From Nocardioides sp. (GTDB taxonomy: Bacteria; Actinomycetota; Actinomycetes; Propionibacteriales; Nocardioidaceae): a DNA stretch of 32,547 bases. This document shows, piece by piece, positions 1 through 7,013 of the stretch. Where the stretch lies: assembly GCA_002729525.1 (NCBI GenBank), contig PBYI01000066.1, positions 1-32,547 of the forward strand. The letters run 5' to 3'. Position numbers and translations under genes: made by a program. Position 1 is the stretch's first letter. Every line of letters begins with the position of its first letter. The notes under the pieces were generated by a model that ran no database searches, had not been told where the DNA came from, and was given only the letters and a program-made list of their open reading frames with translations.

Positions 1-1371
1 GGCGACGGCACCTCCGACGCCGACGAGGACGCCGACAACGACGGCCTCACCAACCTCCAGGAGGTCTCCGGCTCGGAGAACGGCGCCTTCGGCAACGAGG
101 GCACCAACCCGGTCGACGCCGACAGCGACAACGACAACCTCAGCGACGGCGAGGAGATCGGCCTCGGCACCGACCCGAACGACGCCGACACCGACGACGG
201 CGGCATCGCCGACGGCATCGAGGTCCTCGTGGGCACCGACCCGCTCGACCCGAGTGACGACGGCACGTCCGCCGACGGCGACTCCGACGGTGACGGTCTC
301 ACCGACGCCGAGGAGGTGCTGGTGGGCACCGACCCGTCCAACCCGGACAGCGACGGCGACGGCACCGGCGACGCCCAGGAGGACACCGACGGTGACGGCC
401 TGAGCGACGGCGCGGAGTTCGACGGCTCGGAGAACGACGCGTTCGGCAACGAGGCGACCGACCCGACCGACGCCGACAGCGACAACGACGGCCTCACCGA
501 CGGCCTCGAGGTCATTACGCTCGGCACCGACCCGAACAGCGCCGACACCGACGGCGACGGCACCTCCGACGGTGACGAGGACGCCGACGGGGACCGACTC
601 ACCAACCTCGAGGAGGTCACCGGCTCGAAGAACTCGCTCGGCGGCCGGCTGACCAACCCGGTCGACGCCGACACCGACGACGACGGGCTCGACGACGGCC
701 AGGAGGTCACCGGCTCGGCCAACGGCCGCTACGGCAACCGGGTCACCGATCCGCGCCGCGCCGACAGCGACCGCGACGGCCTCATCGACGGCACCGAGGT
801 GCTCACCCACCGCACCAACCCGCGGGCCAAGGACACCGACCGCGACAAGCTGACCGATCGCCAGGAGGTGCTGGGCTCGAAGAACACCCGCTTCGGGAAC
901 CGCTCCACCAACCCGCGCCGCAAGGACACCGACGGCGACGGCCTCTCGGACTTCCGGGAGATCAAGGGCACCAAGGTCGGCATGCGGGTCCGTACCGGCA
1001 AGCGTGGCGGCTACCGCATCGGCAAGGTCAAGACCGACCCCCGGCGCGCCGACACCGACGGCGACAAGCTGTCGGACAAGCGCGAGGTGCGCGGCCTGAA
1101 GAAGAAGACCGAGGTCATCCGGGCCGACGGCTCCAAGCGGAAGATCGGCAAGGTCAAGACGCACCCGCTGCGCAAGGACACCGACCGCGACGGCCTGACG
1201 GACTTCCAGGAGGCCCGGGGCACGAAGAACAAGAAGTTCCAGAAGCGTCGGTCCGACCCGACGCACTGGGACACCGACCGCAGCGGCGTCTCCGACGCCC
1301 AGGAGGTGCGCGACGGGTCCGACCCGACGAGCTTCTTCTCGACCCGCCAGGACCCGTTCGGGACCCGGTGA
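1..1371 (+). CDS. Thrombospondin type 3-like calcium-binding repeat protein, 5' end missing
   Basis: The reading frame is open from base 1, so the true start lies upstream; 456 residues are visible. Almost all of it is repeats of the form DxDxDGLxDxxE followed by GTDP or GSxNxxFGNxxTNP, the Asp-rich pattern of thrombospondin type 3 repeats. In that family the aspartates chelate calcium and the repeats form an extended rod, usually outside the cell. No signal peptide, membrane anchor or sorting motif is visible; the first would be in the missing part. The protein ends about 20 residues after the last repeat, at DPFGTR. The repeats change along the chain: the first half is strongly acidic, while from about base 750 Lys and Arg replace many spacer residues, ending in a basic C-terminal half. 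A surface or matrix role is inferred. The repeat identity is firm, the function is not. Confidence 0.85.
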   Translation, partial: GDGTSDADEDADNDGLTNLQEVSGSENGAFGNEGTNPVDADSDNDNLSDGEEIGLGTDPNDADTDDGGIADGIEVLVGTDPLDPSDDGTSADGDSDGDGLTDAEEVLVGTDPSNPDSDGDGTGDAQEDTDGDGLSDGAEFDGSENDAFGNEATDPTDADSDNDGLTDGLEVITLGTDPNSADTDGDGTSDGDEDADGDRLTNLEEVTGSKNSLGGRLTNPVDADTDDDGLDDGQEVTGSANGRYGNRVTDPRRADSDRDGLIDGTEVLTHRTNPRAKDTDRDKLTDRQEVLGSKNTRFGNRSTNPRRKDTDGDGLSDFREIKGTKVGMRVRTGKRGGYRIGKVKTDPRRADTDGDKLSDKREVRGLKKKTEVIRADGSKRKIGKVKTHPLRKDTDRDGLTDFQEARGTKNKKFQKRRSDPTHWDTDRSGVSDAQEVRDGSDPTSFFSTRQDPFGTR

Positions 1372-1420
1372 CCGACGCCGGCGGCCGGCGGAGAACCAGG
1401 ACCTCCGTCGGCCGTCGGTC
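1370..1420 (+). terminator. Hairpin at the end of the calcium-binding repeat gene
   Basis: A long hairpin begins at the stop codon. The outer arms are GACCGACG (1370-1377) and CGTCGGTC (1413-1420). The inner arms are 1384-1393 and 1403-1412, ten pairs including one G-U, around a 9-nt loop. A 6-nt bulge separates the two stems on the left side. A C-rich tract follows rather than a T run, which is common for terminators in GC-rich actinobacteria. Termination is inferred from position. Confidence 0.5.
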
Positions 1421-1485
1421 CCCCGCAGCCGGCTCCCCCCAGACGGCTGCGGATCAGGCCGGCGTTGGGTGACCGCCGGCCGGGG

Positions 1486-1508
1486 CCGGGCCTGCTCTGC
1501 AGGCCCGG
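1486..1508. terminator. Perfect 10-bp hairpin between convergent genes
   Basis: CCGGGCCTGC (1486-1495), loop TCT, GCAGGCCCGG (1499-1508). It lies between the plus-strand repeat gene and the stop of the minus-strand kinase gene at 1542, so it can serve both directions. A short pyrimidine tract TCCTTCT follows on the plus strand. Confidence 0.5.
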
Positions 1509-1541
1509 TCCTTCTGACTCCCTCCCCGCTCCCGCAGCCCG

Positions 1542-2447
1542 CTACGCCGGTACGGCGTGCAGGTCGCGCGCAGCGGCGACGGCCCGCAGCAGCCCGCCCG
1601 CCCGGTCGGCGACCGGGTTGCTCCCCGCCCGCGCCGCGAGGTCGACCAGCGCCCAGAGGTCGGCGGCGCGGGCCCGGTCGAGCACGTCGCCACGCGCAGG
1701 CCCCGGGTGCCGCGACGTCCAGGCGTCGAGCACGGCGGCGGCGTACGACGGGTGGCGGTCGAAGCGGAGCAGGTTGCCGAGGTCGGTGTACGGCGAGCCC
1801 ACGTGGGCGAACTCCCAGTCGAGCACCGCGCTGACCGCGAGGGTGTCGGGGTCGACCAGGACGTTCTTCGGGTTGAGGTCGCTGTGCACCAGCGTGAAGC
1901 GGTCGACCTCGTCGAGCAGGTCCTGGGCGTGGGCCGCGACGTCCACCAGACCGGCGCGCTCCTCGGGCGTCCAGCCGGCCAGGTGGGGCAGGTGCTCCTC
2001 GACCCAGCCGGGCAGCCCGTCGGCGAGGCCCGGCCACAGCTCGACGGCCAGGCCCGGCCCGACCAGGCCGCCCGGCCGCAGGTGCGGCACGCCGGCGAGC
2101 ACACCTGCGACGTGGCCCAGTGCGGCGCCGAGCGTCGCCAGGGCGTCGCGGTCGTCGTCGGCGACCAGCCGGGCGAGCACCAGGTCGCCGCGCTCGCCCT
2201 CGACGTACGACGTCACCAGCAGCCCGGGGCGGTCGAGGTCGCGGTCGCCCGCGCGGACCTCCAGGACCTCGGGCACGGGGAGCAGCCCCCGCACCAGTCG
2301 GAGCAGGGCCGCGTCGACCTCGGCGCGCAGCGGGTCGCGGGCGTGGATCCGCACGACCTGCCGGACCCCACCGGCGTCGCTGAGGAACGTCTCCCCGGAC
2401 CAGCCCCCGGCCAGCGGCTCCAGCCCCGGCACCCCCGCGTCGTTCAC
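1542..2447 (-). CDS. Aminoglycoside phosphotransferase (APH)-family kinase
   Basis: This 301-residue protein has the APH/choline-kinase fold signature. HSDLNPKN at about residue 188 is the catalytic loop (HxDxxxxN), and LDWEFA at about residue 209 carries the metal-binding Asp equivalent to DFG. The N-terminal lobe (SGETFLSD..., then VVRIHARDP) fits the nucleotide-binding sheet. The family phosphorylates small hydroxylated metabolites or drugs with ATP in the cytoplasm; the substrate cannot be read here, and resistance should not be assumed. The chosen start is GTG at 2447, because GAGGTGG lies 5-6 nt upstream of it; an ATG at 2460 is in another frame. It diverges from the repeat-protein gene at 2576 and stands alone on this strand. 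Confidence 0.8.
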   Translation of the reverse strand: MNDAGVPGLEPLAGGWSGETFLSDAGGVRQVVRIHARDPLRAEVDAALLRLVRGLLPVPEVLEVRAGDRDLDRPGLLVTSYVEGERGDLVLARLVADDDRDALATLGAALGHVAGVLAGVPHLRPGGLVGPGLAVELWPGLADGLPGWVEEHLPHLAGWTPEERAGLVDVAAHAQDLLDEVDRFTLVHSDLNPKNVLVDPDTLAVSAVLDWEFAHVGSPYTDLGNLLRFDRHPSYAAAVLDAWTSRHPGPARGDVLDRARAADLWALVDLAARAGSNPVADRAGGLLRAVAAARDLHAVPA

Positions 2448-2563
2448 CGGGCCACCTCATCACGCCCGGCCGACGCCGACCAGGTCGGCTCGCGCGGGCG
2501 GGTCCGCACGGGGCGGGGCGCGCGCCGGGTGACGATCGCGCCGACCCGGACCGTCCTCGGGGC

Positions 2564-2575
2564 TACCGTGTGACC
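2564..2575 (+). promoter_or_regulatory. Leaderless-type promoter: -10 TACCGT, 6 nt before ATG
   Basis: TACCGT (2564-2569) matches TAnnnT and is followed by six bases and then ATG at 2576. Actinobacterial leaderless mRNAs start at the initiation codon with this geometry, and no ribosome-binding site is present. No convincing -35 was seen. Confidence 0.5.
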
Positions 2576-3391
2576 ATGGCCATGCGCATCCTGGTGCCCA
2601 GCACCACCTACGGGCCGCCCGCCCCCGTCCGCGAGGCGGTCGCGCTCCCCTGGCGCCTGGCCGTCGCCGCCACCCGTGCCACGCTGGCCGTCGGCACGCT
2701 GGCCGACCCGGAGGGTCCGATCCGCCGCCGCGGCGGGGACGCCGACCAGCTGCAGCGCATCCTCGGCGAGGACGGCTACATCGCCCAGATCATGCACCTG
2801 CTGCGCGACGAGGGCGGTCTGCGTCGCCTGGCCGACACCCTCGCCGACGTCACCGCCCCCGACCGGCCGGTGGGCCGGATGCTGGAGCGCGGGGGCACCC
2901 TCGACGTCCTGCTCGCCGAGGACGGCCCGCTGAGCCGGCTGCTGGCCGCCGACGGTGCGCTCGACCGGCTGCTGGCCGAGGGCGGGGCACTCGACCGGCT
3001 CGTCGAGAACGAGGGCGTGCTGGAGCGGCTGCTCGCCGAGGACGGCGTCGTCGACCGGCTCACCGCGACCGACGGCGTGCTGGAGCGCCTGCTCGCGCAC
3101 GGCGGCCTCGCCGAGAAGCTGCTCGGCGACGGGCCCGGCGACGCCGGCTTCGTCGAGCGCCTGGTCAGCGACGGCGGCACGCTCGACCAGCTCGTCGAGC
3201 TCGGCGACACCCTCGAGGAGCTGACCCCGCGGCTGGAGGAGATCGCGCCCCGGCTGGAGGACATCGCTCGGGTCGTGCCGTCGCTCAGCGACTCCGCGGA
3301 GTCGCTGCACCGCGCGGTCGGCCCGCTGTCCGACCTCGCCGCACGGCTGCCCGGCGGCCGTCGTCGTCCGTCCCTGAGCCAGTCGTCGTGA
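2576..3391 (+). CDS. Unrecognised protein with seven tandem ten-residue repeats
   Basis: I do not recognise this 271-residue protein. Residues 108-187 are a run of ten-residue units, roughly xLDRLLAEDG: TLDVLLAEDG, PLSRLLAADG, ALDRLLAEGG, ALDRLVENEG, VLERLLAEDG, VVDRLTATDG, VLERLLAHGG. Looser versions flank them on both sides (residues about 60-107 and 190-235). Each unit puts Leu/Val at fixed spacing and closes with Gly, suggesting a regular helical or solenoid stack. Residues 18-42 are moderately hydrophobic (LPWRLAVAATRATLAVG) and could associate with membrane. The tail is Arg/Ser-rich. ATG 2576 was chosen from the TACCGT box six bases upstream; GTG 2570 is possible. A methyltransferase gene starts 7 nt after its stop, so the two are probably co-transcribed. 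No function is proposed. Confidence 0.75.
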   Translation: MAMRILVPSTTYGPPAPVREAVALPWRLAVAATRATLAVGTLADPEGPIRRRGGDADQLQRILGEDGYIAQIMHLLRDEGGLRRLADTLADVTAPDRPVGRMLERGGTLDVLLAEDGPLSRLLAADGALDRLLAEGGALDRLVENEGVLERLLAEDGVVDRLTATDGVLERLLAHGGLAEKLLGDGPGDAGFVERLVSDGGTLDQLVELGDTLEELTPRLEEIAPRLEDIARVVPSLSDSAESLHRAVGPLSDLAARLPGGRRRPSLSQSS

Positions 3392-3398
3392 GCGCCGC

Positions 3399-4259
3399 GT
3401 GACCGGCTGCCCGACCGCCCCCGACTCCCGCCACCACCCGCCGGCCCCGCCGGTGCACGTGGAGCGCCGGCCGGTCGACGAGGAGGAGTCGCGCCGCGCC
3501 AACGGCCCCGACTGGGACCGGTACGCCGACGAGTACCAGCTCACCCACGGGGCCTTCCTCGGCGACGCCGGCTTCGTGTGGGGTCCGGAGGGCCTCACGG
3601 AGGACGAGGCCGGAGTGCTCGGCGACGTCCGCGACCGCGACGTGCTCGAGGTCGGCTCCGGCGCCGGGCAGTGCTCGCGCTGGGTGGTCGCCCGCGGCGG
3701 GCGCGGGATCGGCCTGGACCTCTCGCACCGCCAGCTCCAGCACTCGCGCCGCCTCGACGAGGAGACGGGCGTCCACGCCCCCGCCGTCCGCGGCACCGCC
3801 ACGGCCCTCCCCTTCGCGGACGACTCCTTCGACGTCGTCTTCTCCTCGTTCGGCGCGCTCCAGTTCGTCGCCGACCTCGACGTCGCCGTCGCCGAGACCG
3901 CCCGCGTGCTGCGGCCCGGGGGCCGCTACGCGTTCTCGATCACCCACCCGACGCGCTGGGTCTTCCCCGACGACCCCGGCGAGGACGGTCTGACCGCGCG
4001 GCAGTCCTACTGGGACCGCCGCCCCTACGTCGAGGTCGACGAGGAGTCCGGCGAGGTGTCCTACGTCGAGCACCACCGCACGCTGGGCGACTGGGTCGCG
4101 GTGCTGGCCCGGCACGGCTTCGCCGTCACCACGCTCCTGGAGCCGGAGTGGCCCGACGACCACGACCGGGTGTGGGGCGGCTGGTCGCGGCTGCGCGGGC
4201 GGCTGACCCCCGGCACCGCGGTGGTCGGCGCCGACCTGTTGGATGGCGCCCGTGGATGA
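3399..4259 (+). CDS. Class I SAM-dependent methyltransferase
   Basis: The 286-residue protein contains the SAM-binding motif I, VLEVGSGAGQCSRW (about residues 82-95). This is followed by GIGLDLS (motif II acidic residue), LPFADDSFDVVFSSFG and VLRPGGRYAFS, the order of the Methyltransf_11 family. The target is unknown. The N-terminus up to about residue 18 is Pro/His-rich, and GTG at 3453 or 3459 may be the real start; the GTG at 3399 is used because it is the first after the previous stop. Its end overlaps the next methyltransferase gene, implying translational coupling. C-terminal residues (WGGWSRLRGRLTPGTAV) match what is often seen in small-molecule methyltransferases, but that is weak evidence. 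Confidence 0.85.
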   Translation: MTGCPTAPDSRHHPPAPPVHVERRPVDEEESRRANGPDWDRYADEYQLTHGAFLGDAGFVWGPEGLTEDEAGVLGDVRDRDVLEVGSGAGQCSRWVVARGGRGIGLDLSHRQLQHSRRLDEETGVHAPAVRGTATALPFADDSFDVVFSSFGALQFVADLDVAVAETARVLRPGGRYAFSITHPTRWVFPDDPGEDGLTARQSYWDRRPYVEVDEESGEVSYVEHHRTLGDWVAVLARHGFAVTTLLEPEWPDDHDRVWGGWSRLRGRLTPGTAVVGADLLDGARG

Positions 4260-4953
4260 GCAGGAGATCCGCAAGTCCGCGGCGCTGGAGCAGCGGCACT
4301 GGTGGTACGCCGAACGACGCGCGACCGTACGTCGCCTCGTCTCGCCGCTGACCCCCGGGCGCGCGCTCGACGTCGGCTGCGGCGGCGGCGGCAACACCCA
4401 GGTGCTCCGGGACCTCGGCTGGGACGTGACCGGGCTGGAGTACTCCCCCGCCGCGGCGGCCCTGGCCACCTCGCGCGACCTGCGGGTCGTGCGCGGCGAC
4501 GCCCGCCGGCTGCCGGTCGCGGACGCGTCGATGGACCTCGTCATGTCGACCGACATGTGGGAGCACATCGACGACGACGAGGCGGTCGCCCGCGAGACCG
4601 TCCGGGTCCTGCGCCCCGGCGGCCGGGTGCTGGTCGCGGTGCCCTGCTCGATGAGCCTGTGGAGCGGGCACGACGTCGCCCTGGGCCATGTGCGCCGCTA
4701 CGAGCGCGACGAGCTGGTCGGGCTGATGGAGCGAGTCGGCCTGCACGTGGTCGACGTCCGCTCCTGGAACGTCCTGCTGCGCCCGGTCGTGCGCGCGCGC
4801 CGCAGGCACAACACCAGCGAGAGCGAGATGGAGGAGGTGCACCCGGTGCTCAACGCCGGCCTGCGCGCCGCCGTCGCGCTCGAGCGGGTGCTCCCGCTGC
4901 ACCCGCTGCCCGGGGTGAGCCTGGTCGTGCGCGCGGTGAAGCCCGGCGCGTGA
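4243..4953 (+). CDS. Class I SAM-dependent methyltransferase (Methyltransf_11 type)
   Basis: This 236-residue protein begins with ALEQRHWWYAERRATVRRL, a lead-in typical of a group of glycan and lipid methyltransferases. Motif I ALDVGCGGGGN lies near residues 41-51, then GLEYSPAA, LPVADASMDLVMSTDMWEH and VLRPGGRVLVAVP. The region GHVRRYERDEL resembles the C-terminal part of methyltransferases acting on polyprenyl- or sugar-linked substrates; that is family resemblance, not proof. ATG 4243 gives a 17-nt overlap with the upstream methyltransferase; GTG 4252 would give 8 nt. GTG of the next gene overlaps its stop (GTGA). Three tightly overlapping genes therefore form one operon. Confidence 0.85.
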   Translation: MAPVDEQEIRKSAALEQRHWWYAERRATVRRLVSPLTPGRALDVGCGGGGNTQVLRDLGWDVTGLEYSPAAAALATSRDLRVVRGDARRLPVADASMDLVMSTDMWEHIDDDEAVARETVRVLRPGGRVLVAVPCSMSLWSGHDVALGHVRRYERDELVGLMERVGLHVVDVRSWNVLLRPVVRARRRHNTSESEMEEVHPVLNAGLRAAVALERVLPLHPLPGVSLVVRAVKPGA

Positions 4954-5924
4954 CCGGCGTCGGGACGGCCGGCGGCGGCTGGCGGATCGTGCTCACGGCC
5001 CGCCCGCGCACGCCGTACGACGTGGAAGCGGTCGAGCGGGCCCGGCGGGCCCTGGTGGCCGACCACGGCTGGGACGACGACGTCCTGCACGTCGGCGTGG
5101 GCGACGACGGCACGCTGGTCCTGGACGCCGACCACGCGCGCGCGGACGGCCTCGGGCTGCTGGAGCTGCTCGCCAGGCTGACCCGTACGTCGGTGACCAG
5201 CAGCGCGCGTGGCGTCGGCGACCGGCCCGACCGGCACGGCCCGGTGGCCACGACCGCCCGGCGGCTCGTCGAGGTCGCGCTCCGACCGCCCGCGCCCGTC
5301 GCCGGTGCCCGCACGCGCCCCGGGGTCCCCGGGGTCCCCGGGGTCCCCGGGGTCCCCGGGGTCCCCGGGATCGACGTAGGACCGGACACGCTGGTCCAGC
5401 GCGAGGTCGACGGCCAGGTCGGCACCGCTGCGCTGGCGCACGCTGCCGTGCAGGGCCTGCGCGACCACAACGCCGCCCTCGGCGGGCGTACCGAGCGGCT
5501 GGCGCTGGCGGTCGGGCTGTCGCGCACCGGCCCACGCCCGGACGAGCCGGTGGCGGACCGGAGCGCGCTGCTGCGGCTGACCGACGCCGAGCGGCTCGAC
5601 GCCGAATACCTGGCCGCGGCACTGCGCACGGCGCCGACCCAGGCGCCTCCCCCGCCGGGCGGCGGACGGCTCGCCGTCGCGCTGGCCCGACGACTCGCGC
5701 CGCGCCTCGGCTCGACCGTGCTGGTGTCGCACCTGGGCCGGGTGAGCGCGCCGGCGTACGACCGGATCGCGTTCGCGCCGGTGACCCTCGGCGGCAGCGG
5801 GTTGTCGCTCGGCGCGGTGACGCTCGACGAGCGCACCGTGCTCACGGCCCGGGCGCGGGGTACCTCCTGGGACGACGACGGCCTCGAGCGGGTGCTCGAG
5901 GCCGTCGTGCGCAGGCTGCCCTGA
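4950..5924 (+). CDS. Putative HxxxDG acyltransferase-like protein (condensation/WES-like), short form
   Basis: The 324-residue product starts at GTG 4950, overlapping the preceding stop as GTGA. Residues 60-70 read ADHARADGLGL, matching the HxxxDG active-site motif (H62, D66, G67) of CoA-dependent acyltransferases, wax-ester synthases and condensation domains, where the His is the general base. The usual first His of HHxxxDG is Asp here. A later segment, VLVSHLGRVSAPAYDRIAF, resembles the conserved SNLG-like stretch of these families. At about 450 residues typical members are longer, so this would be a reduced form. Residues about 125-139 are five GVP units encoded by a 9-bp repeat, placed where the two lobes would be linked. 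An acyl transfer role next to two methyltransferases suggests tailoring of a lipid or glycolipid; this is inference. Confidence 0.5.
   Translation: MTGVGTAGGGWRIVLTARPRTPYDVEAVERARRALVADHGWDDDVLHVGVGDDGTLVLDADHARADGLGLLELLARLTRTSVTSSARGVGDRPDRHGPVATTARRLVEVALRPPAPVAGARTRPGVPGVPGVPGVPGVPGIDVGPDTLVQREVDGQVGTAALAHAAVQGLRDHNAALGGRTERLALAVGLSRTGPRPDEPVADRSALLRLTDAERLDAEYLAAALRTAPTQAPPPPGGGRLAVALARRLAPRLGSTVLVSHLGRVSAPAYDRIAFAPVTLGGSGLSLGAVTLDERTVLTARARGTSWDDDGLERVLEAVVRRLP
5322..5366 (+). repeat. Five copies of a 9-bp tandem repeat (GGGGTCCCC)
   Basis: Five exact head-to-tail copies of GGGGTCCCC lie in frame inside the acyltransferase-like gene, each adding Gly-Val-Pro. Each unit is self-complementary apart from its central base, so slipped-strand changes in copy number are likely; any change of copy number keeps the frame. 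Confidence 0.9.
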
Positions 5925-5951
5925 CCCCCGGACCGGGTCGGGCGGCGGGTC

Positions 5952-6998
5952 CTACTGGCCGGCACCCACCAGGGAGCCGTCCTTGGCCAGGCTCACGCCC
6001 TGGCCCTCGTCGTCGCGCTCGCGGCGCAGCATGACGCCGCCGGCGAGGGCCAGCAGACCGAGCACCAGCAGCACCAGCGGGAAGAGGGTCTGCAGACCGC
6101 TCAGCAGGAACGAGGTGGTCTTGTACTCCTCGACGTTCGAGGCGACCTGCTCGTCGGTGTAGCTCACGGTGCCGACGAACGCCGGGACCTGCTCGCCGTC
6201 GTACACGAAGTACTGGCCGCGCTCCTCGACCCGGTCGATCGGGCTGCCGGTCTGCGGCTCCAGCCAGAGGGTGCGGGTCATGCCGTAGACCACGTCGGCG
6301 GTGACGGTGTCCTCGTCGACGCCGAAGACCGAGCCGGGCAGGTCCATGGTGGAGACGGTGGTGGGCTCGATGATCTGCACGAACTTGTAGGTGCGCAGGC
6401 CGTCGACCGACTCCTCGCCCTCGTAGACGGCGGTGGTGGCCTCACCGATGGTGCCGTCCCACCACTGCAGGTCGGCGCGGTCGAGACCGAACGGGCCCTT
6501 GAATACCTGCCCGGTGCGGTCGAGGTCGACCTGGCGGACGGCGTAGGACTCGCCGTCGACGTAGCTCTGCTCCACCCACGAGCCGCAGCCGCCGCACTCC
6601 TCGTCGCTCACCGCGAGGCCGGTCTTGGCGTCGAACGGCGACTTCTCCGAGGACTGCTGGAAGCAGCCGGGCAGGGTCGCGTCGACCTCGGGGTCGCAGG
6701 TCGCGCCCTCGACGTCGGTACGCAGGATCGACGTGCGGCCGATCCACACCCGGTTGTCGTCGCCCGGGTCGACGGTCGGGTCGGCGGCGGTGCGGCTCAC
6801 GACCTGGAGGTCGCTGGTGACCGGGCGCAGGTCGGCGGCGCTGAACACCGTGGCGCCGGGTGCGGAGAGCTCGGTGACGGAGTCGTACTCGTAGGGCACG
6901 ACCGCGAGGCGGTCGTAGGCGTAGAACTTGACCATCACGGCCATCACGACCAGGAAGGCACCGAGGCCGATCAGGCCGGTGCTGAGGATGCGACGCAT
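5952..6998 (-). CDS. DUF3068 / PorA-family membrane protein
   Basis: This 348-residue protein has one N-terminal membrane segment (about 5-27, LIGLGAFLVVMAVMVKF), a large extracytoplasmic middle, and a second segment at about 302-324 followed by a short charged tail. The architecture and the segments LAVVPYEYDSVTELSAPGA and GMTRTLWLEPQTGSPIDRVEE fit DUF3068, annotated as porin PorA family in actinobacteria; the biochemical role is not established. Four cysteines sit in the middle domain (CDPEV, PGCF, ECGGCG) and could form disulfides. ATG 6998 has GAGAGG about 10 nt upstream. It follows the GT4 gene by 15 nt and is the last gene of the envelope block. From memory, M. tuberculosis Rv0227c is a DUF3068 protein near a glycosyltransferase and not far from aftD. 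Confidence 0.8.
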   Translation of the reverse strand: MRRILSTGLIGLGAFLVVMAVMVKFYAYDRLAVVPYEYDSVTELSAPGATVFSAADLRPVTSDLQVVSRTAADPTVDPGDDNRVWIGRTSILRTDVEGATCDPEVDATLPGCFQQSSEKSPFDAKTGLAVSDEECGGCGSWVEQSYVDGESYAVRQVDLDRTGQVFKGPFGLDRADLQWWDGTIGEATTAVYEGEESVDGLRTYKFVQIIEPTTVSTMDLPGSVFGVDEDTVTADVVYGMTRTLWLEPQTGSPIDRVEERGQYFVYDGEQVPAFVGTVSYTDEQVASNVEEYKTTSFLLSGLQTLFPLVLLVLGLLALAGGVMLRRERDDEGQGVSLAKDGSLVGAGQ

Positions 6999-7013
6999 GG
7001 GTGGGACTACCTC

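Noticed and set aside
2444..3802. Minus-strand frame opposite the repeat protein, showing its own repeats
   Set aside because: The repeats are the mirror of the ten-residue repeats on the plus strand, and the product is a low-complexity Gln/Val/Glu mix with no start signals.
5322..5366. CRISPR-like or regulatory repeat
   Set aside because: There are no spacers; the repeats are contiguous 9-bp units inside a coding frame.
3399..5924. Fragment of a non-ribosomal peptide or polyketide cluster
   Set aside because: No adenylation, carrier or ketosynthase domains are present; the condensation-like protein is short and stands alone.
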